From positions 11,000,953 to 11,064,952 of the forward strand of contig NC_088324.1 of NCBI RefSeq assembly GCF_910592395.1: a DNA stretch of 64,000 nucleotides, read 5' to 3'. The stretch comes from Lineus longissimus. Taxonomy: Eukaryota > Nemertea > Pilidiophora > Heteronemertea > Lineidae. The notes below the pieces were generated by a model, which was not told the DNA's origin, searched no databases, and saw only the letters and a program-made list of their open reading frames with translations. The translations under genes and the position numbers were made by a program. This document shows, piece after piece, positions 48,401 to 60,139 of this stretch. How positions within the stretch are numbered: the first letter of the stretch is position 1; each line of letters opens with the position of its first letter.

Positions 48401-49855
48401 CCGTTCACACAGCATTTGCTGTTTTGAATTATCATGATTATGTGAGTATTCAAGTATGGATGTCCATACCAAAACAAACAGTGCAAGTATGGATATCTTT
48501 ACTAAAATGCAAGGTATTGAAATCCATCATTTTCCATATTGGTTATAGCAGGCATACTTCTTTCATGCTCTGGTGTTCAAACTGTTCAGTTTCAAAGTTG
48601 ATGCGGCACTTCTCTTCCCCTCTGCATTACAAAGTTGCCTGATAATGTGTGCTAAGCACAGATCTTTGAATTGCCCTGGTCCCCTGCTGTGGAAGTTCCT
48701 GGTTTTCCTGAGTCCCAGTCAAGGCAATTTGATTACTGTGTACTTCTGTCTTTTCTCCTTTATATGAGCCAGCATAAACAACGTGTGTTTATCCCTCACC
48801 TTTCTAATCAATATCTTATACAAAGTTCTACTTTGCTTTCAGATGACAAACGTCATCATGGTCGTTGGTTGGTGTATAGCCATCGTCCTCGGAATCCTTG
48901 TCGTCTATGGTCTCTATGATGACTACGATGGCAGCGTCTCTCCGCAGGCTGTTGCCTCTCTTTACAATGCTACCGCCAGGACTGGTTGGGGGTTGGCAGT
49001 GTGTTGGGTCATCTTTGCTTGTGTCACAGGTTACGGAGGTATGTACGAGTCCAGACTTTCTTTGATCACTACCCCAGTAGTTGTTTATGGCTGTGCTGTC
49101 TACGCTGAACAAGCATAATAGTTCACTTCTGATTGGTCAGTACCTGTGAATAAGTCACAAATCGTTGCTTGAGGATAGTGGCCAATGATTGTATGCATTC
49201 TTTAAACTAATCAATGGAAGTACTAAACTGTTTTTGACTAACTTGATTAACTTTTTCCATCCAGGCTTTGTTAACATGTTCCTCTCCTGGAAAGGCTTCA
49301 TCCCACTGAGTCGTCTGACATACTGCGCATATCTTGTCCATCCTGTCATCATGACAGTTTACTATACGAGTCTGAGAGCGCCATACATAGCCACGGATAC
49401 TATGCTGGTATGTATAAAAAAACTACCGTACTAAAATCTTTTATTAGTTATATCTTTAGGCTATCACTCACATTCATCCATCTGTAAACAGTTCAATTAA
49501 AATTCCTGTTAATGATTTTCAGTGACATAGGTTATACATGGACACTTTCAGTGCCATCTGACATTGATCTGCGTCACCAAGACACCTCTTCCAGCAACTT
49601 ATTTGTTTTCTTAAGGCTTCAATGTTAAAACAAAATGAACGCCCCCTGAAGGGCAGGTTGGAACTAAAGGAGCTTGAATTCATTGACGTCATGCACCTTT
49701 CATGTCAGAGCTTTATTTGAATGGCGTATTATTCATCTTTCCAGATCTATTCATTCTTCGGACACTTGGTCGCCGCATACGTGATTGCGTTTGCTACCTC
49801 GCTTCTATTCGAGTCACCCATGATTGGCCTGGAGAGGGCCCTCTTCAGGAAATGA
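42492..49855 (+). CDS. NRF-6-like (nose resistant to fluoxetine) acyltransferase-3 membrane protein
   Basis: Multi-pass membrane protein of the invertebrate NRF-6/acyltransferase-3 family, linked in Caenorhabditis elegans to drug and lipid uptake. Fifteen coding exons: 42492-42870, 43127-43311, 43582-43660, 44753-44876, 45080-45330, 45835-46008, 46386-46482, 46779-46877, 47060-47228, 47520-47599, 47851-47964, 48183-48294, 48843-49038, 49265-49407, 49745-49855; 770 residues. The signal peptide is LLVFLLLVGFLGASS. The extracellular NRF domain has GNLYWFGSYDECW, RYCKM and YGVCLPNSC. After the first TM and a hydrophilic loop, the acyltransferase domain opens with LRAVHGIRFISMSWVILGH, holding the conserved His and Arg. 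Later signatures are WSWYLANDMQFFIISP and SRLTYCAYLVHPV. All phases match. The acyl donor and substrate are unknown for the family. Confidence 0.93.
44425..44575 (+). repeat. tRNA-derived SINE-like element in an NRF-6-like intron
   Basis: A tRNA-like head with a B-box-like ggttttaaccc near 44479, followed by tgccttactccacctcggta and gagtacc, a tail pattern seen in invertebrate SINEs. Anticodon and stems are degenerate. Confidence 0.35.
45461..45690 (+). repeat. Intronic tandem duplication, period about 122 bp
   Basis: The block beginning atagctcattgctaaatc occurs at 45461 and 45583 with few differences, flanked by repeats of cagctgctgcctatagtc. It lies in the intron before the exon at 45835. 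Confidence 0.8.
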
Positions 49856-50332
49856 GTGATGTGATATTTTGATTGTGATTCACTTGTGATTGTTTCAATG
49901 TTATTTCATCACCCCAGAGAATCAATTCCAGAGCTCCGAGCATAACCTTCTTCCAAGCATCTGCTCCATTGTCTCAAATACCAAATTCTGTTCTTATTTT
50001 ACTGGGACATTGGGATCTGGGGCCCTTCGGGGACTCAATGATCGAAGTTTAACATTAAGTATCCAGTAGGCTGAATTGTAAAAACCTTTTGATTGGGTTG
50101 CTTATATTTGCGATCTTAGCGGAACTACAGTTCTTGAAAGCTGTCCACAGCTGGCCCGAATGCAAAGGAACCTGAGATGCTTGGAACCACGTAATGCTTG
50201 GAGTTTGGGAATTTGAATCTTCGAGGTGTTCATAGGAGAGATTATGATATGTGGTGTTTGTTGACCTTCAGCTCAATTCGATATTTTAATGTCTTATTTA
50301 TACGTTAGTTCAATCAGGAAGAGGGTTACTAT

Positions 50333-50771
50333 AGTCGTAGTTCCACCTATCATAAAACCCCGTGTTTTTTCAAGACCCGTGTCTTTGCCGTGTGTCAAAA
50401 AACCTGGGGCGCACTTACACCTATCAGTGGTGTTAGATAATGGTTAATAGCCCCGGCGACAGGTGCGCTGTAGGTAGAGAGCTCTCCTGTGTTTCTTTCC
50501 CATTGGAGGGGAATTTTGCATGCGCAATACCGAGGCAACTACACCGCGCCATCTGTTGCCGGATCTTAGAACTTGCAATTGCCGTGTCTATTCAGATTCC
50601 ACCTATCAAAAAACCCGTGTTGAACACGGGTCTAAATTAGCCCCCGATTAGCCCCATTGAGCTCGATGGGGCTAATAGACACGGGGATTTGACACACGGG
50701 TCTATTTAGACACGGCAATTCATAGGTGAAGGCGCAAAAGACACGGGGATTTGATAGGTGGAAGTGCGACT
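50333..50771 (+). mobile_element. Inverted-repeat element (MITE-like), about 439 bp
   Basis: The ends are inverted repeats of about 31 bp: agtcgtagttccacctat on the left and ataggtggaagtgcgact on the right, imperfect. The interior contains many copies of acacggg in both orientations and a local palindrome around gttgaacacgggtc. No protein is encoded. It lies in the likely 3' UTR of the NRF-6-like gene. Confidence 0.6.
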
Positions 50772-51243
50772 TATGATACCACAGGCTACGGGTCTAGGGT
50801 TTTTCTACTTAAATGTCTCAATACTCGGTACAATCTTTTTTTGATTTGTCGTAAAATGGCAAGTGGTTTCAGGTGGTAGGTAATAGGTAGTAGGCCTAAC
50901 TCTCTTTACTTACTCAGTTTTGAGGGGACTCTAGGCAGTACAGTGGATTCTTTAGTAAGGCCTCAACCCGGTATATACCGGTAATGTCAGCTAAATGGTT
51001 AAAAGAGAGCAGAAGGTACACTTAAAAGGATAATCAGTGATGACACGCTCATGAGATGTGCTATTTGTGAATGGACAGAGTATGTTATAAATTACCAGAT
51101 TCTACTTTTGTTGAACTGAAGATATATATTTTTATACTGATTAAGCAAATATTCTAATGTTGAATATTTTTCCAATGAGTTTCTTTTTTGATCACATGAT
51201 TTTTATATTGTGACTGAAGCACATTGTATACTTTCGATTCAGC

Positions 51244-51249
51244 AATAAA
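51244..51249 (+). promoter_or_regulatory. Polyadenylation signal AATAAA of the NRF-6-like gene
   Basis: First clear canonical hexamer noticed after the stop at 49855. It implies a 3' UTR of about 1.4 kb that would include the inverted-repeat element. Confidence 0.4.
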
Positions 51250-51662
51250 ACTGTGATTGTTGCAACATATCTCTTGTCTTAGTTCTTGTTGATGAGACAA
51301 CGTATTCATGGATCTGTCCATTCAAATATTCCATGAAATGGCGGTACATTGTATACTTCCTATTCTACTTCTGCAACAATAGGCCCATCTGAGCACAATG
51401 TCATTCTTATAATGGAGAGACATAACATATCTTCCTTATCATTGCTGTGTTGCCTATGCAGAAAAAGATTCTGTGTTATCTAATCCATTTGTCTTTTGAG
51501 GACAAAGTCACAACCATGTGCGAATACACATTTGAAAGTCACATCCATGACTCAGTGTCCGCCTTTATGTACTCCTGCTCAAACAACTCTCACATCCCTG
51601 GTTTTCATGACTCAAAATTCAAGGTTTTTAATTTGATTCGATGATAGACCTTGCTGAACATT

Positions 51663-51824
51663 AAGTGGAACCTCCTTCAGTGGAATATTTCTTTATATTG
51701 AGACAGTGGTTTCGGTCCCAAAAGGGTGATCAGGCTTCTCTCCTGTCCGTTATCAGATCATCCTATTTGATAAGGAGAGCGTTTGTTAGTCCTAAGTGTG
51801 TTCTTAATATAGAGGTTTTAACTG
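51663..51824 (+). mobile_element. MITE-like element, copy D (diverged)
   Basis: Same architecture as the units at 10762 and 25727 (gtggaacctcc ... agaggttttaac) with the interior ttcggtcccaaa. It is more diverged than the other copies. Confidence 0.5.
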
Positions 51825-52195
51825 TGAATGGATTATTCCAGTTTCTTTATTGAGTGGAACCCAGCTACCTTCGGAGGAGAATCTCCTCGGCAAAGAACAT
51901 CTGACGAGACAGGTTGTTCTTGCAAATGATGTTTTCTAAATTCTAAATAATATAGAATATACATGGCGTCGAAGACAATCAATTGTGTTTGCAAAATAAA
52001 AAACATGTATATAGGTTAATACTAAACAAGGTAGAACAATGTCTCAAGTGGTAATAAGTGTCATTAATCGGTAACTCTTGACCGAATTTCATTTTTCCAA
52101 GAGTGTAAAAGTGGGCCAAGAATATGATCGTATAACGCTCCGGACGCGGTGCATATCGGTTTCGCAGCCCTTACGAAGAGTTACGAACGACGAAA

Positions 52196-55100
52196 ATGAA
52201 GTAAGTAATGTACTTTATCAAGGATATTTTGTGAATATTTCCTTCCCCCTTACAAGTGTGGCGCGCAAGTCAAATCCGCATAGGACTTGAAGACACGTCA
52301 GACGTTCCTAGTTCGTCGCATAACCTGCCCATAACCTGCCCATCATGAATCAAAAACAGGATGACGAATGGACGCCTCATTAGTTAAGACTTTCTAAGAA
52401 AAGAAAAGATAAAGATAAAATGAAAACGAAAATGAAAAACAAGCCTAGTAAGAGGCCTATAATGCCTTGTGGGAGGCCTCTGGCTATGTCGTTAATGAGA
52501 ACATATCATGATCAGACAAACTGTGAGACATACATGTACTACGGATGTTTTTATTACCCGGGCTGGCGGCAGTGTGGAAGTAAAGCGAACCCTTTGGGAG
52601 ACCGTCCCCTCCTATGTTCATTTCCTTTGAGGTTGCTTACTGTTGAGATTTTTCCAGGATGACGGCATCACCGATGGACCCTGTCAGGAACGAAAAGCCC
52701 CCTGTCGGAGAGATGGAGAATACAATCCCATTAAAAAAGCAGATAGGACTGACGACTGCTTTGTCCTTCATCATTGGATCCGTAATTGGTATGTAGGCTA
52801 ACCTACCGGTATCCGTAATTGGTATATATAGGTTAACGATTTCCGTAATTGGTATGCAGGCTAAACTTTACCGGTACTTACTTCTTTCTTGCAAGAATTG
52901 CCTTTCTGCCGGGAAAGGGTTTTTATATATGCCAGTTCAGATGCCAACATAATTCGATGGCAAAATGAAGGAGATGGACCAGACAAGAGGGTAGGTCATC
53001 CTATACAAGACCATAGAAATCATTTCCAAGTAAAATTGATGTTTCTGATTTACCATCGGTATCGAGATTGTGAATTTAGATCAATGCGATTATTGCCGGT
53101 TACTGAGTATTTATCTCACCCCTTGACAATCCAGGTTCCGGGATATTCATCTCCCCCAAAGGTATTGTGGAGGGGGTAGGGTCAGTGGGCGCCACCCTCT
53201 GTATATGGATGTTGTGTGGCCTCATATCGATATCATGTAAGTACTTAGTGGGCAAATTGTTTTTCGCTAATCAGAAACTTAAATGTTTTGATCGTTTTAA
53301 ACCGAATATCTGCACTGATGGACTCGACTTGTCGTCGTCGTCTTCTTATTCTTCCTTTGTCCTCCTCCTTCGTAATCCTACCTGTAGTTGTTAATACCAT
53401 CCCTCTTATTACTGAAAAACTGAAGCAAGGAGATGGATGACATAATTTTGTTTGAATTTCAGTTGCTTGTATCTACGCGGAGTTGGGGACCATCATCCAC
53501 GTCCATGGCGGTGACTACATCTACATTGTGGAAGCCTTCAGGGACAAACACAAGTTCTTTGGTCCGCTGCCTGGTTTCCTAAACATTTGGATGAAGTGAG
53601 ACTGGCCGCCGGCCTTTATTTATCATGAGGCCAAGTAGTTTAGATGCCCCGCCCTGTCAGATCAGATTTACTGGAAGAAAGCAACAAGAACACTTTATTA
53701 TGTTATCCGTCGACTTAACATTTTTTGCAAGGGCGGGGCTTTCCTGGTATAAGACGCCTGTCAGCTTGGTTAATCCAACGTGACACGTTTGTTCTTTTGG
53801 AAGCTGGCTTCTTTCCGAAGCATTTGGGTTTGATTAGTAAAGCTAGGATTCCACAGCGGAGGTTTCCAGCTTGGCGGCCAGGGAGGCTCCGCTCTGTACA
53901 GTCTGCTTTCCGGCGTTGTGTTCGGAAAATTCCGCCGAGGTAGCGTAGATGTTTGTCAAGAGGCTACGAAGTTCCGACCTGACTCTTTGATAAACTAGAG
54001 GCCAAGTGGCCAGGAAGGCGCTGCTGTGGCAACTGAGGTTGTTGCCAGCGCACAAAATAAATTTATTTCTGCTTAAAATCTCCACAGGTTAATGCTCCAG
54101 GCCCCTGCAAGCATGGCCGTTCTTGCCCTTGCCTTCTCCCACTATATCACTGATCCCTTATTTCCTGATGGTTGCGGACCTCCGGAGTTCATCCTGAAGA
54201 CGATTGCAGTCACAACGATATGTAAGTTGATAAAAATGTCCAGGGACTCTAGACCAATCCGCTCCCGCAGAGTTCAGATTTAGTATGGGACATGCTTATC
54301 GAAACCAGATATTTTATGGCTTATGCTGGGAAATGGCGTCTTCGACGTTCCGGATTTGAGAAGCTTTTCAATATCAACGCAAACATGTGGTAACGAGTTG
54401 GTTTCTTATATAATGAAGGACATCACAAATATACTATATATGTGTACCACTTGGTCTTTTGGGTCTTCAAATCGTTCTGTCCACGTCCAAAATAACAAAA
54501 CTTTGTGCCTTGCTTTTAGTAACAGTGACTATGATCAACGTGTACAGCATCTCCATGGCAGCCTCCGTCCAGAACATCTTCACAGCTATCAAGACGGCTG
54601 CCGTTGTTATGATATCAGTTGTAGGCATCATCAGAATTTTACAAGGTATGGTGATTATTGCGATGATTTATGTTTTGTAATGTGACACCCTATTGGCAGA
54701 AGGGAAAAGTATGGATCGTTCACAACCCGGTGTGACCGGAATAAGTGTCCCTCGAATAAGTGTCCCCATCTTATTGTTGGGTGTTGGATTAAGGTTCAAA
54801 CGAGACACGTCAGTTTGGGCCGTGGTCCATTTTGGTTGAAATGAATCACTATGTTCAATGATTGATTAACCAACGAAATCTCGTCAAATCTTGTAGTTAG
54901 GTGTCGTTTACCTACACTCTCAGGGCAGTTCGTCATACTTAACACCTTCAGCGCCGAACCACGTGGCCCAAATCCCCCTCCCTTTGAGCTGGTTATCGGA
55001 GTCTCATGGACTTCATGAAAGAACTACGCCATCGCCATCTTCAGGACACGGTAGTAACTGAAAAGACCGTTTGGTTCCTCCCTTGTCCTGAAGATGGCGA

Positions 55101-58100
55101 TGGCGTAGTTTTTCATGAAGTCCATGAGACTCCGTTAGCCAGCTCAAAGGGGAGGGGAATTTGGGCCACGTAGATCTACGTGGTTCGGCGCTGAAGGTGT
55201 TAACATGGTCTGCATAGGGATGGACAAGGCCGATCCACTGCATCCGGAGTGTATAAATTTGTCCAGGCTGGGTCACTGCAAATTTCTTAGTTATGTCTCT
55301 GCCGGAGGATGTCGATTTATAGAACTGACCAACAGTTGCCGCCCATTGTGACTATCGAACGAAGTCTTAACTCGGATAGTATAAATGCACCAATTGATGT
55401 TTTAACTTCAGGACAAACCGACATCCTTGCCTCCGGGTTTGAAGGCACGGTGGTAACGGCAGGAAGCATCGCAATCGCCTGCTACAAGGGTCTATGGGCT
55501 TATGGAGGATCGTAAGTACATGTTAGTAGCACGAAAAGGTGACTTCGTTTCAAGGTTCTACCACGAGATGTTTTGAAAATGTTGAAGATCGTTTGCTCAC
55601 CGTCAGCGGAAGTCGGCATTACTTTGCCGTCAGACTCGGACGCGACCTCGTCTCATCAACATCAGTATTCACCTAACTACAGAAAAGTTGTCCCTCTCGC
55701 ACACTCATCGCTATACCATCCTCTAGTTTACAATATGGTGTGTAGCGGGCTTTAGAGGCAAACCAGGTCCGCTCAACCCGTCACGTTTTTCTGATTCCGT
55801 CCGCTTGTTTCATTTTCTAGAGAATGTGTAAACATCATTGCGGAGGAAATCATCAACCCACGAAGGTACGTCAACGTGTTTTTACAACTTTGTCAGGTTA
55901 GCAACAGCCTGAACTTCGGGGCCTTTTAATCAGTACTTACGGAGCTTATAGCGTATGCGTGCGTGGGGAGAAGCATACAACTGACACTGATATTCGAGGA
56001 CAGGTTAGCATCAGTTATCCTTTAAATATTGTCAGAATCTGGTACTTTGTTCCAGACTAGTAGTTGCATGTTTTAGTTTAGCTGATCTTGTTTTAGAGCA
56101 GCGAGAGCTTTTAAATGAAGTCCCGCCTGAAGTCAAAGCGTTTTGTCATATAAAGCGAGCCAACTTATAGTTGTACAAATCCTTTTTTTGCAGGAATATC
56201 CCATTGGGTATTTTCCTGGGACTTGGTTTAGTCACCATGGTCTACATGCTGACCAATGTCTCCTACTTCACCGTTCTCTCACCAGCGGCGCTGGTAGCAT
56301 CAGGGGCTGTTGCAGTGGTAAGATACCCCTTGAAACGTTACTTGTTATCGAAGGTGGGGCTTTCTTTTTTCGAACTTCAAGTTCAGTAATTCCAAGAGAC
56401 GTAAGTCGATACCACTTCGACCAAACATCGACGATGTCTTGTCTCATCTTCATTGCAGAGCTGGGGAGAAGAAGCGCTCGGTGTGGCTGCCTTTATCATT
56501 CCAATCTCCGTCTGCTGTTCCGTGTTTGGAGCGCTCAATGGATCTATGTTCTCAAACGGAAGGTATGCTATTCCATATCATTGTATGTTAACTTTTGACC
56601 GGGAGTGCACATAGCAAAGTTAGCGGTGACCTCTAGCCGCCCTTTTTATCAAACGGTTCAGAAAGACCCCCACAGTTTCATCTGAGTGCAGGCAATCATC
56701 GAGTTGGCCGTGAATTTAAAAAAGAGAAACCATTATTTCAATTACTGTTACAGAAGTTGGTTTGCGGCAGGAAGAGAGGGACACCTCCCATCAATACTGT
56801 CCATGGTTCACGTGGAGAGGGTCACCCCAGCTCCAGCCATCATATTTCAGGTATAGGCCAATCTTTGTGCTTCATTTTCAAAGATGCCAACGGCGTTTTC
56901 AGACCTCTCTTCGCTGGAGTTCGCAAATCAAGATGCATTTTCGGCTCAACAAACAGAACGTGGACGGCATATAGTCAACATCAAATGATTTATTGATAGC
57001 AACTTATTTTGAGTATGTCTCGAATTTTTATTTTCACAGATGTTTCAGCGGACTTATTTCGTCTCTGTGGTCCGATTTCCTATGATAATGGTACCAGGAA
57101 TGAGTTTTCAAAAAACGTTAGGAGGATTCTGTCTGCAACCTAGACCGTATATTTCATAAAGATTTCAAGACTGGGTGTGGAATTTATATTTTAGGCAGTG
57201 ATGGCACTCATCTACATGGGCCTGACTGATATCTTCACCCTGATCAACTACGCGGTGTTTGCCGAGTGGGTCTTCAGATTGGTCACCATCGCAGCGTGCA
57301 TCGTATTCCGGTTTACCATGAAAGATGCAAAACGGAAGTTCACGGTATTAAGTTGGCTATGATTACACTCGTTAGGCATCAGATTTCAGCCAAAACTGTT
57401 TGCTTCCTTGAAAAGCTGTGACTCCTTCTGACTGGATTTACTGTATCCGTCTAATTTTCAATCAATTTATGACATGTTTACGCAACTTTATAACTTAAAA
57501 CTGATCTAAGTTAGAATCTTGTTGACATTTTTCTATTCCAGACGCCAAACATTATCTTGGCTATCAACATCCTGATAGGCTTATTCCTGACTGTGGTGCC
57601 CATCGTGAATGACCCTCGGGTGGAGTTCTTGTATGCCACATTACTTATCCTATTTGGGGTAGTCTTCTATGTTCCACTTGTGTACTACCGGATTCATATA
57701 CCTTTTTCGGGTAAGTGTAGTTGAATTATGCACTGTTTCAACAGTGCCGGTGGTTTGGAAAGGGAACACTTGGACGAAAGATATGATTGTTTTTCATTCA
57801 AAGTATCTTCCAGCAGGACCATGATGTCTCCAATGCAGGGCCATTAAAACATTTAAACTGCAATAGACGCTTCACTAGAAAGAAATGTAACCGTAGGTCA
57901 AGCTGAAATACGCAAGGCATGTCCAAAATCGCCTCATAATTGGTCAGCATATCATATCAGCTTCCTTGTGATGCTACATGTTGCGGTGCATGGCAGAGAG
58001 AAGGTACATTATCCTCTCTCACCCATGTTGTCCTTCTTCTTCTTTTTCATTGCGTTAGACATAAAAACTGTGTCAAATCAAGGAATATATCTTAATTCTT

Positions 58101-58185
58101 GGTGATCATTCTCCTTTCAGACGACGTCTGCTGCATGCTGCAAGTCTTCATGGAGGTGGTGCCAACAAAAAAAACACTTGAGTAA
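52196..58185 (+). CDS. SLC7 light-chain amino-acid transporter (LAT/b0,+AT type)
   Basis: Twelve-TM APC-superfamily amino-acid exchanger that pairs with an SLC3 heavy chain. Exons: 52196-52200, 52658-52788, 53135-53236, 53463-53595, 54088-54221, 54520-54645, 55412-55511, 55821-55865, 56194-56317, 56459-56562, 56754-56850, 57195-57344, 57542-57710, 58121-58185; 494 residues. The first exon would supply only ATGAA; if it is not used, the start is ATG at 52659, two codons later. The substrate-binding loop is [10 protein letters not shown] in TM1. The Cys in FPDGCGPPE aligns with the light-chain Cys that disulfide-bonds to 4F2hc/rBAT. Further hallmarks are FAYGGW-like [20 protein letters not shown], and [14 protein letters not shown]. 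It is complete and all phases match. It was not assigned to a particular SLC7 member. Confidence 0.92.
54939..55203 (+). mobile_element. Foldback (hairpin) element, copy 1
   Basis: An almost perfect inverted repeat: ttaacaccttcagcgccgaa at the left end and its complement at the right, arms of about 120 bp including gccatcgccatcttcagg, with a short loop. It lies inside an intron of the SLC7 gene. Non-coding. Confidence 0.85.
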
Positions 58186-59039
58186 ACCTAGCCGCAATAT
58201 AACATTGTCGATAATTTCGATAATGGCGGATGGTCAAATTAACTACTATTAGAGCTACCCAGTTTATCGTTACTGGCAATTTAAGTATCATTTTCAATCG
58301 AATACTAGTAATCAATAGGAGGCGAAGTTTCTTTGCTTCCGAGGTCGTTCTGTACCAAGAGAACTTATTGAACGGCGGTGTTTGCCAATCCTGGGGGTAA
58401 TTCGGGCGATGGATTTATGCGTATACCTGAGATATCACATCCGTCATGTGGTATCTAACCAGTTGTTTGATGAGCCACTCCCCATAATAGCTCTAAACAC
58501 GAGTTATTCCATCTCGATAAACAGAATGTAATATGAATAGATACCACTTGGAAAGCATTCGTAGGCGGTTGCGGTTTTAAGTATATAACTGTCAAGGAAA
58601 AGTGGTTGAACATGTGGTTGTTACCAAGGAGGCCCACACCGACGAAAAAATTCGTTGAAAAACGTTCGTTGTTACAAGGAGGGGCTGCAAAGTTAGTAAT
58701 TACATGGAATATGTTCGCTGTTGCCAAGGAGAACCCATCCGTTGCTAATGAATTTCTTTTGAGGAAACTGGTTGGTTACTAATGGATACATTTGTAGTTG
58801 CTGAGGTGAACTAGCCTGATGCTATGGAATTAGTTCTCTATTGCTAATGGGAACTCGTCGTTTGGTCATGGAATACGTTCGTTGTACTAAGGGAACATAT
58901 TCGTTACTCATGGAATGCGTACTCTACTATTAATGCTGCTTAGGGTAACTCGGCGGTTGCTAAGGTATATCGGTAACAAAGTATCACCATGTTTACTCGA
59001 AAGCTGAATTTAATGAACCTTTAAAACACTTCCCAAGAC
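58186..59039. other. Intergenic with a degenerate repeat tract
   Basis: From about 58610 to 58980 the motif gttcgttgttacaaggag and variants (gttgctaatgg, catggaatacgttcg) recur irregularly every 40-60 bp. It reads as an old minisatellite. No gene seen. Confidence 0.5.
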
Positions 59040-60053
59040 ATGACGACTATGAACTCTTCCGTCAACGATGGAGTCGCCGTGCCAACGATCGACACGGAAT
59101 TGCTATCAGAGATAAAGAGTGCGCAGCGTTTTGAAATAATAGTTAGGGTTACCATCACCGCCATCATCTTGCCTCTCGGCACAGTGGGAAATGTCCTCGC
59201 CTTCTTGGTGCTCCGACGAAAACTTTTGCGGGACTCCCCCGTGAATCTATTCCTCTCCGTCCTTGCTGTCGTCGATATGGCTGTCCTTTACCTGTCCTGT
59301 TTAGTCACAACTATTGCTTACGCAACGGGGGAGAATATCTATAATCTCAACGACGCTGGATGCATACTCAACTGGTTTGTCAACACGTATAGCGTAGACT
59401 TGTCCGCATGGATTCTCATTCTTGTCTCCCTGGAGCGAGCAGTAGCTGTTTGGTTCCCGTTAAGGTCCAAACGCCTTTACGGACAAAGACACCCGGCTTA
59501 TATGGTCATCACAGTCTTCGTGCTTCTTTTTGTGAAAAACTGCCCTCATCTTTTCATCCGGGGATTACAGAACGGGATATGCTTAGTTTACGAGAAATTT
59601 AGCAAGTTTGAAAATGTGTTTAACTATGCAGGATTAGTGGTCTACGCTTTCTTCCCATGTACGCTTATCTTAATCTGCAACATTCTGGTTGCAATTAAAG
59701 TTAACGGTTTCCGCAAAATTAAAAAGACCAAGGCGACATCGAACACAGTCATGATGGTCACAACAACATTGGCTTTCGTAGCGTTGACCTTCCCTATGGT
59801 GATATACAACATTGTGCACGATGGCTGGTATTATAAACCACTGAAAGAAAGGATTTATGTCGCGAGGAACTTTGCAATATGGCACATGTTGTCCTACACG
59901 AACAGCGCTATAAATTTCATTTTGTACGTTTGTACCGGTCCGAGGTTTCGGCGCGAGGTCGTCAGACTTCTTTTTAGACAATTCCATGTTGTCCATCCGG
60001 AATCAGCTAACATGCATGTTTCTCAAACAAGAGAACTTACTCGGACAATTTAA
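59040..60053 (+). CDS. Orphan class A (rhodopsin-like) GPCR, intronless
   Basis: Seven-transmembrane receptor of 337 residues, probably for a neuropeptide, resembling the FMRFamide/orphan-peptide receptor groups expanded in invertebrates. It has an N-terminal N-glycosylation site (NSSV), TM1 GTVGNVLAF, TM2 LAVVDMAVL, the TM3 Cys (AGCILNW) and an ERA motif in place of DRY, TM5 with FFPCTLILICN, a Lys-rich third loop, TM6 without the CWxP motif (FVALTFPMVIY), and TM7 SAINFILYV in place of NPxxY. The C-terminal tail is short. Single open frame from ATG 59040 to TAA, followed by AATAAA at 60134. The ligand is unknown. Confidence 0.9.
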   Translation: MTTMNSSVNDGVAVPTIDTELLSEIKSAQRFEIIVRVTITAIILPLGTVGNVLAFLVLRRKLLRDSPVNLFLSVLAVVDMAVLYLSCLVTTIAYATGENIYNLNDAGCILNWFVNTYSVDLSAWILILVSLERAVAVWFPLRSKRLYGQRHPAYMVITVFVLLFVKNCPHLFIRGLQNGICLVYEKFSKFENVFNYAGLVVYAFFPCTLILICNILVAIKVNGFRKIKKTKATSNTVMMVTTTLAFVALTFPMVIYNIVHDGWYYKPLKERIYVARNFAIWHMLSYTNSAINFILYVCTGPRFRREVVRLLFRQFHVVHPESANMHVSQTRELTRTI

Positions 60054-60133
60054 CATGCATGTTTCCAAGACAAGAGTGCTGACTAAGATGAAGAAATAGT
60101 TGTCCGTGTTCTCCTGGGTAATACATGTATATC

Positions 60134-60139
60134 AATAAA
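60134..60139 (+). promoter_or_regulatory. Polyadenylation signal AATAAA of the GPCR gene
   Basis: Canonical hexamer 80 nt after the GPCR stop codon. Confidence 0.6.
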
